A stretch of DNA of 64,000 bases from assembly GCA_001557505.1 (NCBI GenBank), contig LSAX01000005.1, positions 2,418,001 to 2,482,000 of the forward strand. Direction: 5' to 3'. The stretch is from Reticulascus tulasneorum (taxonomy: Eukaryota; Ascomycota; Sordariomycetes; Glomerellales; Reticulascaceae). Positions 12,065-22,088 of the stretch are shown piece by piece. Made by a program: the position numbers and the translations under genes. Under the pieces are notes generated by a model that saw only the letters and a program-made list of their open reading frames with translations, had not been told where the DNA came from and ran no database searches. Numbering within the stretch: position 1 is the stretch's first letter; the number at the start of each line of letters is the position of its first letter.

Positions 12065-13306
12065 ATGTGTTTCGGCGACAAGAACGAGAAGAACGACGAC
12101 CCGGGCCCGCGACCTGCACAGTTTCCTCCTCAGCAGCCGACGTACGCACCGCAAGATACCAAGATGAGCAGCAAGAAGGACCAGCAAGCGTATACGTCGC
12201 CGCAGAATGGACAGAGCTCGTACTCTCCCCCTTCGGCAGCGCCACCAAGCCAGTCGTACGCACCTCCTCCAGGTCCTCCCCCGCGTGGAGACTATGCGCC
12301 GCCTTCGGGGCCACCACCCACCATGTCCTACGCGGCCCCACCAGGTCCTCCACCGTTTCAGCAGCAGACGAACGAGTACGCGCCGCCTCCCGGGCCGCCG
12401 CCTGCGAATCTAGACTACACGGCACCTCCACCAGGGCCGCCGCCTGCGAATCTAGACTACACGGCACCTCCACCTGGAGCACCGCCATCGAAGCATGACT
12501 GGGAAGTAGCCGTGCCAGACACGTCGCTGTTCCCGCCCCCGCCGGCCTTCTTCAGCGGCTGGGATCGGTCCCCGGCGAACAACTCGACGGAACGAGAGGC
12601 TGAGGCAGGAGAGGCATGGACCAAGCAATACCCGCTTATCCAGCCCATCACCCTCGACCCGGCCGCGCAGGAGGCCCTACGAACACATAACATCCGACTG
12701 ATGCAGCCCAGTGGCTTCCAAGGCACACTGAACTGGCGCGGCCCAGGTGTCTGGGAGTGTGTGACGCAGAAGACTGCCCCGGATAGCTGCATCATCGGTT
12801 ACCCGCCAATCTATGCCGTCACGGCCCACTCACCCCTTGGCACAGGCCGCATATTCAAAGCCTACTATGAAGTCCACATCCGCGCCGACTCGCGGCAGGA
12901 AGAGACCTCGCTGGCTTTGGGCTACACCGCACTGCCATATCCAAACTTCCGACTGCCCGGCTGGCATCGCGGCAGTGTAGCTGTGCACGGCGACGACGGG
13001 CACAGGTACGTCAATGACCGGTGGGGTGGCAAGTCCTTCACGGGACCGTTCGCCCGCGGCGAGACTCTGGGGATTGGCATGACATTCGAGGCGGTCAACG
13101 GGCGGATGAACGTGGACATCTTCCTGACGAGAGATGGGAAGCTGGTGGGCAGCTGGAACTTGCACGAGGAGGGCGATGCGGAGCAGGATTTGCCGGTGAC
13201 GGGGCTGGAGGGTTTCCACGACCTGAGCTGTGCGATTGGCACGTTCAACCGGGTTAGTTTTGAGGTCGTTTTTGACCCGAGTCGGTGGAAGTACAAGGAC
13301 GTTTGA
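12065..13306 (+). CDS. Proline-rich SPRY-domain protein
   Basis: Single-exon gene of 413 residues with a good initiator context (GCCATGT). Residues 1-165 are low complexity: five degenerate units of the form Tyr-x-x-Pro-Pro-Gly-Pro-Pro-Pro, a type of sequence that often binds WW or SH3 domains. Residues about 200-405 form a SPRY domain. Visible SPRY features are YYEVHIR, TSLALGYTALPYPNFRLPGW, the GSVAVHGDDGHRYVN strand pair, GETLGIGMTF and IFLTRDGKLVGSW. SPRY domains are protein-interaction modules, and yeast Ssh4/Ear1 use one to adapt Rsp5 to cargo, but no transmembrane segment or PY motif is evident here, so that role is not claimed. It converges on the hydratase gene with 197 bp between stop codons. 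Confidence 0.85.
   Translation: MCFGDKNEKNDDPGPRPAQFPPQQPTYAPQDTKMSSKKDQQAYTSPQNGQSSYSPPSAAPPSQSYAPPPGPPPRGDYAPPSGPPPTMSYAAPPGPPPFQQQTNEYAPPPGPPPANLDYTAPPPGPPPANLDYTAPPPGAPPSKHDWEVAVPDTSLFPPPPAFFSGWDRSPANNSTEREAEAGEAWTKQYPLIQPITLDPAAQEALRTHNIRLMQPSGFQGTLNWRGPGVWECVTQKTAPDSCIIGYPPIYAVTAHSPLGTGRIFKAYYEVHIRADSRQEETSLALGYTALPYPNFRLPGWHRGSVAVHGDDGHRYVNDRWGGKSFTGPFARGETLGIGMTFEAVNGRMNVDIFLTRDGKLVGSWNLHEEGDAEQDLPVTGLEGFHDLSCAIGTFNRVSFEVVFDPSRWKYKDV
12392..12475 (+). repeat. 42-bp tandem duplication inside the SPRY gene
   Basis: Two nearly identical 42-nt copies (12392-12433 and 12434-12475) each encode GPPPANLDYTAPPP. The neighbouring proline-rich units have diverged much further, so this copy looks recent. 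Confidence 0.9.
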
Positions 13307-13503
13307 AGGGGCTTGACACCTGAAGCTGATGGGAGGATGCGATAGTACATTTTTAATCTTTTTCTTGGGTCCTTTATTGGAGCCTGTTGGTTAATCAATC
13401 AAATATATCAGAGGCTGTAAGTTAGATGCGGTCGCGAAATTCTATTTTCCCGAGAGTTGTTGAGGCCAACTCTTACTACACCGTAGCCACACACTTATTG
13501 CAC

Positions 13504-14409
13504 CTATATCTTTGCCTTCCCCTTCGCCACTTCGTTCCACCACGGATACACTCCCGGAGCATCTTCCGCCAGCGTCCCTTTGAAATCCGCCGGCCGCTTC
13601 TGCAAGAAACTATCAATCCCCTCTTTCGAGTCCCGGCCCCTGACTAAATCGTAGAACACTCTGCTTTCCAGCAGATGTGCCTCTTCCGGCGACGAGGGCC
13701 CGCGGTAGATCATCTCCTTCATCATGTGCACGGCAACCGAGCTCACGTTCCCTGCTACCTCCTCAGCGAGCGCCAGCGCTCTGGGAAGGACCTGGTCGGG
13801 CTCGACGATTTCGCTGAACAGGTCGCCAAACAGCGGGCTGGTGGAGGGATACACGGCGCCCGTGGTCACGAGGTGGAGGGCCCTGCTGGTGCCGATGAGG
13901 CGTGGCAGGAAGAAGGAGCTGCAGGCTTCCATGTTGAAGCCCCGCCGGCCGAAGACAAAGCCGATCTTGGCTTTGTTGCTGACAACCCGGATGTTGGCGG
14001 GGAGAGTCATGGTGATGCCCACTCCGACGGCGGACCCGTTGATCGCGGCGATGATGGGCTTCTCGCACCGCGCCATAGACAAGCTCACGCGTCCGCCGCC
14101 ATCACGGTGGGTCAGAACCGTGGTGCCGGAGCTATGCACCGCGTTGAGGTCCATGCCGGCGCAGAAGGTGCGGTTCGATGGGTCCGAGCCAGTTAGAATG
14201 ATGCACTTAATGCGTGAGTCGGAGGAGAGGAGCGTGAAAGCCTCGACGAGGGACTCGGTCATGGTGTCGGTGAAGGCATTGCGGGCGGCGGGGCGGTTGA
14301 GGATGAGGATGACGATGGGGGTCACGGAAGTCGACGACGGCGGGTGGTGGGAGAATTTGAGTTCTGGGAGGGTGAAAGTGTTGTAGCTTTCGGGGAGTTT
14401 GGAACCCAT
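13504..14409 (-). CDS. Enoyl-CoA hydratase/isomerase (crotonase) family protein
   Basis: Intronless gene of 301 residues, a normal crotonase length. Family features are LNRPAARNAFTDTM, the acyl-CoA oxyanion segment RTFCAGMDLNAV, and the second oxyanion helix region with AAINGSAVGVGITMTL, followed by GFVFGRRGFNMEACSSFFLPRLIG, where a Glu is in place for acid-base catalysis. The protein is therefore expected to hydrate or isomerise an enoyl-CoA; the substrate cannot be told. The last three residues are Ala-Lys-Ile, the form used as a peroxisomal targeting signal by the Candida tropicalis trifunctional enzyme, and no mitochondrial presequence is obvious, so a peroxisomal site is plausible. It is divergent from the Clr5-domain gene. 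Confidence 0.88.
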   Translation of the reverse strand: MGSKLPESYNTFTLPELKFSHHPPSSTSVTPIVILILNRPAARNAFTDTMTESLVEAFTLLSSDSRIKCIILTGSDPSNRTFCAGMDLNAVHSSGTTVLTHRDGGGRVSLSMARCEKPIIAAINGSAVGVGITMTLPANIRVVSNKAKIGFVFGRRGFNMEACSSFFLPRLIGTSRALHLVTTGAVYPSTSPLFGDLFSEIVEPDQVLPRALALAEEVAGNVSSVAVHMMKEMIYRGPSSPEEAHLLESRVFYDLVRGRDSKEGIDSFLQKRPADFKGTLAEDAPGVYPWWNEVAKGKAKI

Positions 14410-14914
14410 ACTGGAGAGATTGCAATGGGGACGAGTAGGTGTTCAGCTTGAACTGGGACTGCGCACGGATTTCACTTGAATCTGTATATGAAGCCAGGCA
14501 TGCTCGCTCGCCTGGTAGAGACGTGAATGGAGGGGTCAATCTCACAGCCGGATACCGAGGTATGAATTGGCCTGGGTGTGTCTTCGCCTTGGCCATGGCG
14601 AGACGCGATATCCAATTGGGGATTTTCGAATTGGGAATCCCTTTGCTTCTGCAATCTGACGGAACTACTGCCAGAGCTTTAGTTAGGCATCGCCAACCTG
14701 ACTGTTGATGATTCCACGACCGCGTCAGTAACACTTAAGGTCGTGTTAATTCTGCCCCGCGGCAGACGCATAGTATATATCACAGTGTATATGGCTGTAT
14801 ACACTGTCCGTCTGACTCGACCAACCATATGTGCAACTTTGACGAACCTCGAGCATAGAAACCCAAGACGCAGGCCATGACCGTACCTCCCAGCGAAGGG
14901 AAACGTCCAAAAGC
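14410..14914. promoter_or_regulatory. Divergent promoter between hydratase and Clr5-domain genes
   Basis: The two start codons are 505 bp apart and face away from each other, so this interval must carry both promoters. The Clr5-proximal side contains an AT-rich segment with a perfect inverted repeat at 14782-14807. No other element stands out. Confidence 0.6.
14782..14807. repeat. Perfect 10-bp inverted repeat, 6-nt spacer
   Basis: The arms 14782-14791 (ACAGTGTATA) and 14798-14807 (TATACACTGT) are exact reverse complements around TGGCTG. The site lies 108 bp upstream of the Clr5-gene ATG, inside the divergent promoter. It could be a binding site for a dimeric regulator; this is inference from symmetry and position. 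Confidence 0.8.
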
Positions 14915-16984
14915 ATGGTTTACGACTGGGACGCGTACGAGAAGCTATGTTATCGGTTATACATCGACGAGAAAAAGTCCCTCGAGGACATAATGGACTA
15001 CCTCAAAATCCACCACGCGTTTACACCCAGGTGAGTCATCCACGCAATTCGCGGTTCGCCGTACCCTTTTCCACGCGACCCCGTGGCTCTCCAGCCAGCC
15101 GTACCGCCGAGTCCGGGGCTCTTCTGCTGGGGGCAAATTGCTGACCATGGCGCCAGCAAACGAGCGTTCCAGACGCAATTCCGCCGGTGGGACTTTCCCT
15201 CGAAACAGAATCCCGCGTACAAGAATGATCAGCTGGTCGCGCGGGTCAAGGAGCTGTGGGAGAGGAACCTGTCGCAGCGGGAGATGCTGCGCATCCTCAC
15301 CGAGGAGGACGGGTTCGATATTAAGCAGCGGGAGCTGATTCGTGTCCGGACGAGGAATCGCTGGCTGCTGCGGGTACCGAATGGCGACAAGGCGAAAGAT
15401 CCGCTGGATCCCCCAATACGTCCTCGCATCGCGTCCCAGAACAGCTATTCCAGCCAGAGTAGCAACCAGAGCATGTTAGTAGGCAGTGGGGACCTGAGCC
15501 CGGACGCTGGGAGCGAACATGAACCACTCGGGAAGCCCGCAACCGAGCCGGGTGTCGTCTGGGGCACCAAGAACGACAAGAAGCGACGGCGGCGGACGAA
15601 AACGTGGGGCGGGTTGCCTGCAGATCCGCCAGGGCCGCCAAGATTTCCGTCCGAGACGACGCTTGATGAGGCCAAGGTCATTCTCGGCCTGGACAATGAT
15701 GTCTACCGTGGGATCCGGGTTACCTTTGCCCGGCTTTGCGACGAATACGGGGTGGCCAAGAAGACATTGGCCGGGCCGGAACGGTGGGAGGCAGTGAAAG
15801 ACCAACTCGTACGCGAGGTTCCGCAATTGGAACTGGCGAGGTGGCAGCATAAGGATACGCAAGAGCCCAAGAAGCTGGCGCTCGATGTCATCTGCACGGA
15901 CATCACCAAACGGATGCGGACTCTGGAGAAACGTGTCACGGTTGGGGAGGCTAAGAACGTTTTGGGAATCAACCCTGAGGAGTCGAGAGATTTGCGGACA
16001 TCATTCTATCAGCTGCTTAAGGATGGTGGGTTCAGCTGCAAGTCCGACGCCGGCCCCGAGCAATGGGCGGAGCTGAAGAGGAGCTGGATTGGCGGCTCGG
16101 AGCTGATACAGCGAATCCTCGCTCCGAGCCTTGCTGATCCTGCCCACCATGAAAAGACCAATGCGCTCGATGTGCTCGCGAGGGATGTCATGAAGAGACT
16201 AAGGGACGATGCTACGAGGAGGCAACAGAGTCGGAAAAGGCAGACTCGTCCGACATCTACGCCAGCGCCGCCTGCGAAGGCTGCAAAGACTAAACCAAAG
16301 CAGAGCCCCCGCAAAGCGATACAAGCTGCCCGCTCGTTCGCAGTCAGTCAAATGGAAGTGGATCACGGCATGGACGACGATTACAGCCACGCATCCCAGG
16401 TTTCCCACATGGACCTTGTTCCTTCTTCAGCCGCCAGCCGGGTACAGATGTCTCTGCCGGTGAGCCTCCAATCCCAGACTGGCATGCAGCCCACGTCGGA
16501 CGCACTCTCGCAGTCGGAGGCGCGCATCCTGTCCTCGTCGCTCGTTGGCCAGCCGGGTCTGACGCTCGACTCCCAGCTCGGGTCGTCTCTGCTCCTCGCG
16601 GCCGACGCCCAGGCCGCCTTTGTGGACCAGCAATACGCGCAGCACTTCGCTGCCGCACAGCAGGTGTTCCACGCAGTGACGCCGGCGCCGACCAGCGTGG
16701 CGATCTACATGCGGCTCCACCCCTCTTCAACATTTGTCACCAGCACCAGCCTGTGGATAGCGACACTGAGCTCGCATTCGATGCAAGAGCTCCGTCACGT
16801 CGCGACGGAGAAATCTCCCGGCGCGCTATGCCTTCGGGTCGAGGGCGTGCTCAAGGACGGGAAAGGCGGCGAGATGCCGTTGCAGATCGATCAAGATCAG
16901 GAGCTAGCGGCGTATTTGACGCATCTGCAGGGCGGAACCCCGACGTTCAACGTGCAGCTCGTGCCGGGTTGGAAGACCGGTTAG
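14915..16984 (+). CDS. Clr5-domain protein with an internal tandem repeat
   Basis: Two exons (14915-15030 and 15157-16984, phase-2 intron of 126 bp with a CTGAC branch site) encode 647 residues. The N-terminus is a Clr5 domain: WDAYEKLCYRLYIDEKKSLEDIMDYL, then across the junction FTPSKRAFQTQFRRWDFPSK, with a second related helical segment after it. Residues about 208-293 and 301-390 are two copies of an unnamed unit (EAK..LG, an AGPE.W motif, then a LALD/NALD..KR.R end). The rest is Lys/Arg-rich linker and Gln/Ser/Ala-rich sequence. The last 95 residues (VAIYMRLHPSS to the end) look like a compact ubiquitin/PB1-like fold, which is a guess. Clr5 domains occur in fungal proteins linked to DNA binding or silencing. 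ATG 14915 is chosen because the ATG at 14877 is in another frame. Confidence 0.8.
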
Positions 16985-17527
16985 GAGCCATGGGAGCGAA
17001 CTCTCTTGATGAAGGAAGCGGTCTTGGCGCATGGGAATATGGATATACCAGTGCATTATTAGCCCTTGTGGACTATGGCGTTTGGCTGTGATGGGGGTTC
17101 GGGATTAAATGGACGTTGCAAGGATACGATGCCGCCTTGTGGTGGTTAAACCATCTTACTAGCTTTATGAGTAATGAGTCTGAAGAGACATGACCCAAAC
17201 ATGGAAAGATCTCCATACATTCTGTCGTGCCGCTCCAGTTGGAGATGCAGATACGAAGGACTACGTATACTTGGAGTAAGGTCACACCATACTTAGTCTT
17301 GCAGGTTGCGTTGATAAGGCGGGGGGTGGTCTGGTGGTTCCACATAGCGGCATTAATCCCTGCCAGACCTCCAATTTTCTGGCCGGACATCACTAACTGC
17401 TTCGTTCTCCATCACTCATCCAAGCCCAATTGACCGTCCCGCCAACAGAGTACAAAAGTCCCGAGGACTACTCTCATGGCTCACCGCTCGTCTCCATTGA
17501 CCACAACCGTCTGATTCGCAATCAGAC
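16985..17527. other. Intergenic region and DLD1 leader
   Basis: No gene is seen. The first part is the 3' end of the Clr5-domain gene. The final 130 bases probably include the DLD1 leader, which contains a short upstream open frame at 17476-17514. Confidence 0.5.
17476..17514 (+). other. Possible upstream ORF in the DLD1 leader
   Basis: ATG followed by 11 further sense codons and TGA, ending 13 nt before the DLD1 start at 17528. Whether it lies within the mRNA depends on the transcription start, which cannot be seen here. Confidence 0.4.
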
Positions 17528-19583
17528 ATGGCGCATCTCCGACACCAAGCTGCCCGCACAGCTCTTCGCAGCTTCAGAGCTGTGTCTGCGGCTCCGCGAC
17601 CGCGATGCGTCGCCCTGTACCAGATCAACCGCTCCATGTCCACAGATAAGAAGCCGGACGGGCCGCTCTCCAACGAAGACCGACTCGGCAGGACGTTCCA
17701 GGGCCAGGTCACGGGCAGCATCACGAAAAGGTTGGAGCGGGAGCGGGTGGACAGGGAGCGGTTCTCGCTGGAGCGTGAGAAGACTACGAGCAGCAAGAAC
17801 TGGGCTTTTACGATCGGTAAGTTCTGTACCTCGACATACACATTGGGTGGCGTGCATTGCAACGTGATGGCTGACTTGACCGTGCAGTTCTCCTGACCTC
17901 GATTGGTATCTCCTACTACCTCGGCTCGCTCTACCCCAAGGGGCCAGACGAGGAATCGACCCTCCCATTATCCGAAACCGTTCCCCCGGTACACAAGTTG
18001 AACAAGGAGAATCTGCAGGCGGCTTGGTCAGAGTTCGTCAACATCGTAGGCAAGGACCATGTCAGCACTACCGAGAGCGACCTGGAGCATCACGCCACTT
18101 CGGAGTGGTCGTCCCACTCGGCCAAGCCCGATGAGCGCCCATTCTGCGTCGTCTTCCCCAACTCCACAGAGGAGGTCTCCAAGATCATGAAGGTGTGCCA
18201 CGAGCGGCGCATCCCCGTCGTTGGTTACAGCGGGGGCACCAGCCTGGAGGGCCACTTCACGCCCACGCGCGGGGGCATCTGCGTCGACTTCGGGCGGATG
18301 AACCAGATCCTGGCCCTGCACACGGACGATTTGGACGTCGTGGTCCAGCCGGCTGTGGGATGGGAGGTCCTGAACGAGGAGCTGGCCGAGCACAATCTGT
18401 TCTTCCCTCCTGATCCCGGCCCGGGCGCCATGATCGGGGGCATGGTCGGCACGGGCTGCAGCGGCACCAACGCTTACCGCTACGGCACGATGCGCGAATG
18501 GGTTCTCAGCTTGACGGTCGTTCTCGCCGACGGCACCGTCATCAAGACTCGCCAACGGCCCCGCAAGTCATCTGCCGGCTACGACCTTACCAAGATGTTC
18601 ATCGGGTCTGAGGGTACTCTGGGTCTCGTGACAGAAGCAGTCCTCAAGGTGACTGTCCGCCCGGTCTCCACTTCCGTGGCCGTCACCACCTTCCCCACCA
18701 TCCGGCATGCTGCCGCGTGCGTTGCTCGCGTCGTCGGTGCCGGTATTCCCGTTGCGGCAGTGGAGGTTCTCGACGACTTGCAGATGCGCTGCATCAATGA
18801 CGCAGGCATGACCTCGCGAAGCTGGACCGAGGCGCCCACTCTCTTCTTCAAGTTCGCCGGCACGGAACTGGGTGTCAAGGAGCAGGTCTCGCTGGTCAAG
18901 GCCATTGCGAAGACTGCGGGAAGCAAGACGTTTGAGTTCGCTAAGAACGTGGAGGAGCAGCAAGAGCTGTGGAGTGCGCGAAAGGAGGCGCTGTGGAGCA
19001 CGATGGCTTCCAGGAAGGAGGGCGAGCACGTGTGGACTACCGACGTGGCCGTGCCGATAAGTCGGCTGGCCGACATCATTGAGGAGACGAAGGAGGACAT
19101 GGCCCAGAGCGGGTTGTTTGGCACTATTGTCGGGCATGCTGGCGACGGAAACTTCCATGGTGAGTCTACCTACCACTTGCTGCGGACCGGCTGGGTTTGA
19201 CTGACGCGTCGCAGCTATGCTGCTCTACGATGAAAAGCGGAGAGACAAAGCCGACCATGTGATTCACAAGATGGTCAAGAGGGCGATTGAGATGGAAGGG
19301 ACAGTCACGGTCAGTTCTCCGTACTACGTTGCGCGTTTCGGCTAGCTGACAATATCAGGGTGAGCACGGAGTGGGCCTGGTGAAGAGGGATTATCTGAAT
19401 CATGAGTTGAGCGAGAGCACCGTCGACGCGATGAGACAGGTATGTCGCTGTTATGACTGGTATCTGCTACTCTACTAACACTCTCTCCAGCTCAAAAGGG
19501 CATTCGATCCCCTCTGTCTCCTAAATTGCGACAAGATTGTTCGGATGCAGCAACCCAAGGCAGGCGAGATCGCTAAGTGGTAA
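17528..19583 (+). CDS. DLD1: D-lactate dehydrogenase (cytochrome c), mitochondrial
   Basis: FAD-linked enzyme oxidising D-lactate to pyruvate and passing electrons to cytochrome c at the mitochondrial inner membrane. Five exons (17528-17816, 17888-19159, 19215-19309, 19359-19439, 19491-19583) give 609 residues. The N-terminus is Arg/Ala/Ser-rich with few acids, as in a matrix presequence; residues about 95-112 form a hydrophobic anchor. The FAD_binding_4 domain shows PVVGYSGGTSLEGHF, PDPGPGAMIGGMVGTGCSG, and KSSAGYDLTKMFIGSEGTLG. The C-terminal FAD oxidase domain has GHAGDGNFHAMLLY, GEHGVG and FDPLCLLNCDKIVRM, with the splice sites joining these motifs exactly. Introns are 49-71 bp; the third donor is the less common GTCAGT. 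Confidence 0.93.
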
Positions 19584-19812
19584 AGAGTCTGCCAGGTACA
19601 TTGACAACGGAGAGAACAATTGGCTTTTTGCTCTCTTTGTAGGCGCATACAGTGATGAGTAGTTTCCTGTTCATCATGTCTTAATTTGATAGTTCACAAG
19701 GGTATATACATCGAAACCACCCAACCCAAAACTCCGCATCCAGTGTCCCCCTGTAATCCCCATAACCCGTTTCCCCAGAATATCTACCGCGGAATCCCAG
19801 CCGTTTTTGGTA

Positions 19813-21204
19813 TCAGGGCCACATGCAATGTTCATACTCCGCCATCCACGACTTCAAAGCCTCGTAGCCCAGGATGGCGCTAAACTCGTCGTCCAGCAGC
19901 TTTTGCTGGCTCCCCACCTTGCCCCCCAGCGTGTTGATTCCCGTTTCGGAGCTGAGCTCGTGCCGTCGCAGCGCGATGTTCCATGCGAAGCTCGAATGGC
20001 CGATGCCTGCGAACCGGCTCGCCTTCAAGAGGACCATGAAGTCGACCAGCCCCTGCTGGTCGAAGGTGAGACTCTCTAGTAGCTTGCGGTCCTGGCCCAC
20101 CAGCAGGTCGTGCTTCGTCACGGCGGTGATCTTCCGGTCCGAGATGGCGACTTGCGCCTCCTCGCCGAACTGCGTCGCCAGAGACAGGTCCCCGGTGGCG
20201 ATGTACAGCACGCTCAGGTTCGTCTTGGAGAGCTCGGCAATCTGTTCCGAGGCCTGGACCTCGTACCGCTGGAACTTCCAGTCCTTCCCCGGCCAGGCCT
20301 CTACCGCGTCGGCTTCGACGCGGAGGTGGGCGCCGTAGAATGCGTCCGGGGAGATGAGCTGATCCGCGACGATGGGGAGGCCGAATCTCTGCGAGAGCTC
20401 CCAGAGCGCCGAGGCCCCGAGGTATTGCACGTCCTTGCGGAAGGAGAGCATCTTGCCGAAGTTGGCGAAGAAGGACGGCCCGTCCGAGTGCGCGGGGTAC
20501 TCGAGGTACGCCCGGCCGAGCTTGACGTGCACTGGCGACTCGGACGTCGGCTCGATGGTGGTGTTAAGGAGCCAGTCGTCGAACTTTTGGCGCCAGAACT
20601 TTGGCTGGCGGAGGCCGGACTTGGGCAGCTTGCCCGGCTCGAGGGAGGAAGGAGTAAGTGTCAGGTTGGCCTGCAGGTTGTCATACTCAGGGAACTTCTC
20701 CGGCTTGTCGTATAGTACCAGGCCTGGACAAGCATTCGAGAGCCGCTCGACGAAGGCGGTGTGGTTTAAGAGGTATTCCATGCCCTCGCTGTCGTTGGTG
20801 TAGATGTCTGCGATGTTGGATGCGTTGCGCTCCGTGATGGTCGGGATGACCAGCGCGCCGCCACCCTCGATGGCATACCGCACGCAGTTGAGAATGTGGT
20901 TTCTCACGTTCCCGATACCGCCGTGGACATGGTCGCATGAGAACAGCAAGCCCTCCTGCCAGGTCTTGCTCAGACACACCGACTGGATCGCGCTCACGGC
21001 CATGGGCTCGGCAAACTCGACCTCCATAGCTTCCTGGATGAAGGCCTCGCGTTCCAGCGCCAGCTTCTTCGCCTCCCCTCTGCTGAGTCCACTCCCGAAG
21101 CTGACATAGTAAGGCACCTGGAGCCGGAGGCGGTGGTACCAGAGGAAGAGGAGGAGGAAGATGCCAATCAGGACGAAGGGTTGGTTGCGTGACCGCACAA
21201 TCAT
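19813..21204 (-). CDS. O-fucosyltransferase-like type II membrane glycosyltransferase
   Basis: Intronless gene of 463 residues. A short cytosolic Arg-containing start and one hydrophobic helix (about residues 9-24) make a type II signal anchor, so a Golgi or ER luminal enzyme is expected. The luminal part resembles the GDP-fucose O-fucosyltransferase fold: an N-terminal GGIGNVRNHILNCVRYA glycine motif followed by a strand ending VIPTI, a central GAHLRVEADA (compare the HxRxExD motif), a predicted nucleotide-binding ATGDLS turn, and a C-terminal FAGIGHSSFAWNIALRRH segment. Several N-x-S/T sequons fit luminal exposure. The donor sugar and acceptor are not known for fungal members, so the function is class-level only. 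It converges on DLD1 with 229 bp between stops. Confidence 0.7.
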   Translation of the reverse strand: MIVRSRNQPFVLIGIFLLLFLWYHRLRLQVPYYVSFGSGLSRGEAKKLALEREAFIQEAMEVEFAEPMAVSAIQSVCLSKTWQEGLLFSCDHVHGGIGNVRNHILNCVRYAIEGGGALVIPTITERNASNIADIYTNDSEGMEYLLNHTAFVERLSNACPGLVLYDKPEKFPEYDNLQANLTLTPSSLEPGKLPKSGLRQPKFWRQKFDDWLLNTTIEPTSESPVHVKLGRAYLEYPAHSDGPSFFANFGKMLSFRKDVQYLGASALWELSQRFGLPIVADQLISPDAFYGAHLRVEADAVEAWPGKDWKFQRYEVQASEQIAELSKTNLSVLYIATGDLSLATQFGEEAQVAISDRKITAVTKHDLLVGQDRKLLESLTFDQQGLVDFMVLLKASRFAGIGHSSFAWNIALRRHELSSETGINTLGGKVGSQQKLLDDEFSAILGYEALKSWMAEYEHCMWP

Positions 21205-22088
21205 CTTGAACTGGCCGCTTTCTTATGTGGCAGTAAATCGGATGGCAGCCTTTAGTTGATTCTCGGGCTTTTTTAGTCTCATTTACGGAAGAAAACAAAG
21301 AAGTTTAGTTCGTCATTTCTAAAACACGCACGTGTAGTGTTAGGCGCTCTTGGCCAGCTTCAGGAATGGGATGAAGCTGAAGCTCTCATTGTATCAACGA
21401 GGCAGGCATTCGGCAGCCAGGAGAGAAGAGGGAGAGCAGAGAGAAAATCAATGCAGAAAAGTAGCAAGAAGCACTCCGCAGTGAATCGGGAAAAGGAAAG
21501 AACAGGAAAAGGAAAAAGGAAAGAAAGGCGCAGGTAAAAAGGTGTATTGTTCCACAGTATGTAAGACTCGTAAACGCCAATTCCGGAAGCACGGCTTGGG
21601 CGGATGGGGTATAAGCGTTGGTGATCAACGAGATGCATGCGTAAGCTTCGATAATGGGATGGGATGGGGTGATTGAGGCGCCGTTTCAACCAACGGGGTA
21701 AATCCCTCTCAATCAAATCCAAACCTGCCGAGTCCCTGCAAGACCTACACCGAGCGGCCGACAGCTTTTGAGCCTATAACTTATCTATCTATCTGCTCGA
21801 GTGGAGAATGTATTCCCCAAGCCGCTCGCTATTCATAGTTCGCAGCGAAAACTCGGGCTGTGGTGTCGTCACCGAATCATGCTGCCAGGTCCACCAAGAC
21901 GCGTCGTCGGCTGCGGAATTGCCTTCCCCGGATAACGAACGGTAGAGAGATCTCGCTAAATTCGAGCAGGGCCCCCATTTGGACACTTAGTCTAATATTC
22001 ATGGGAGGCATGACTACATACTCCGAATAATTTATATGGTGCTTTCTTGCTAAGTAGCTTCCGTCGCCGCAGTCTGAGCCTCATTTAT
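21205..22088. other. Intergenic region, glycosyltransferase promoter and ROK1 3' side
   Basis: No gene is supported. A purine-rich tract (about 21420-21540) lies 220-330 bp upstream of the glycosyltransferase start on its own strand as a pyrimidine tract, typical of fungal promoters. A short CTAT tetranucleotide run is near 21782-21795. Confidence 0.45.

Noticed and set aside
11815..12498. 227-codon frame overlapping the SPRY gene in another frame
   Set aside because: It overlaps a gene with clear domain support, has no motif itself and starts in the leader.
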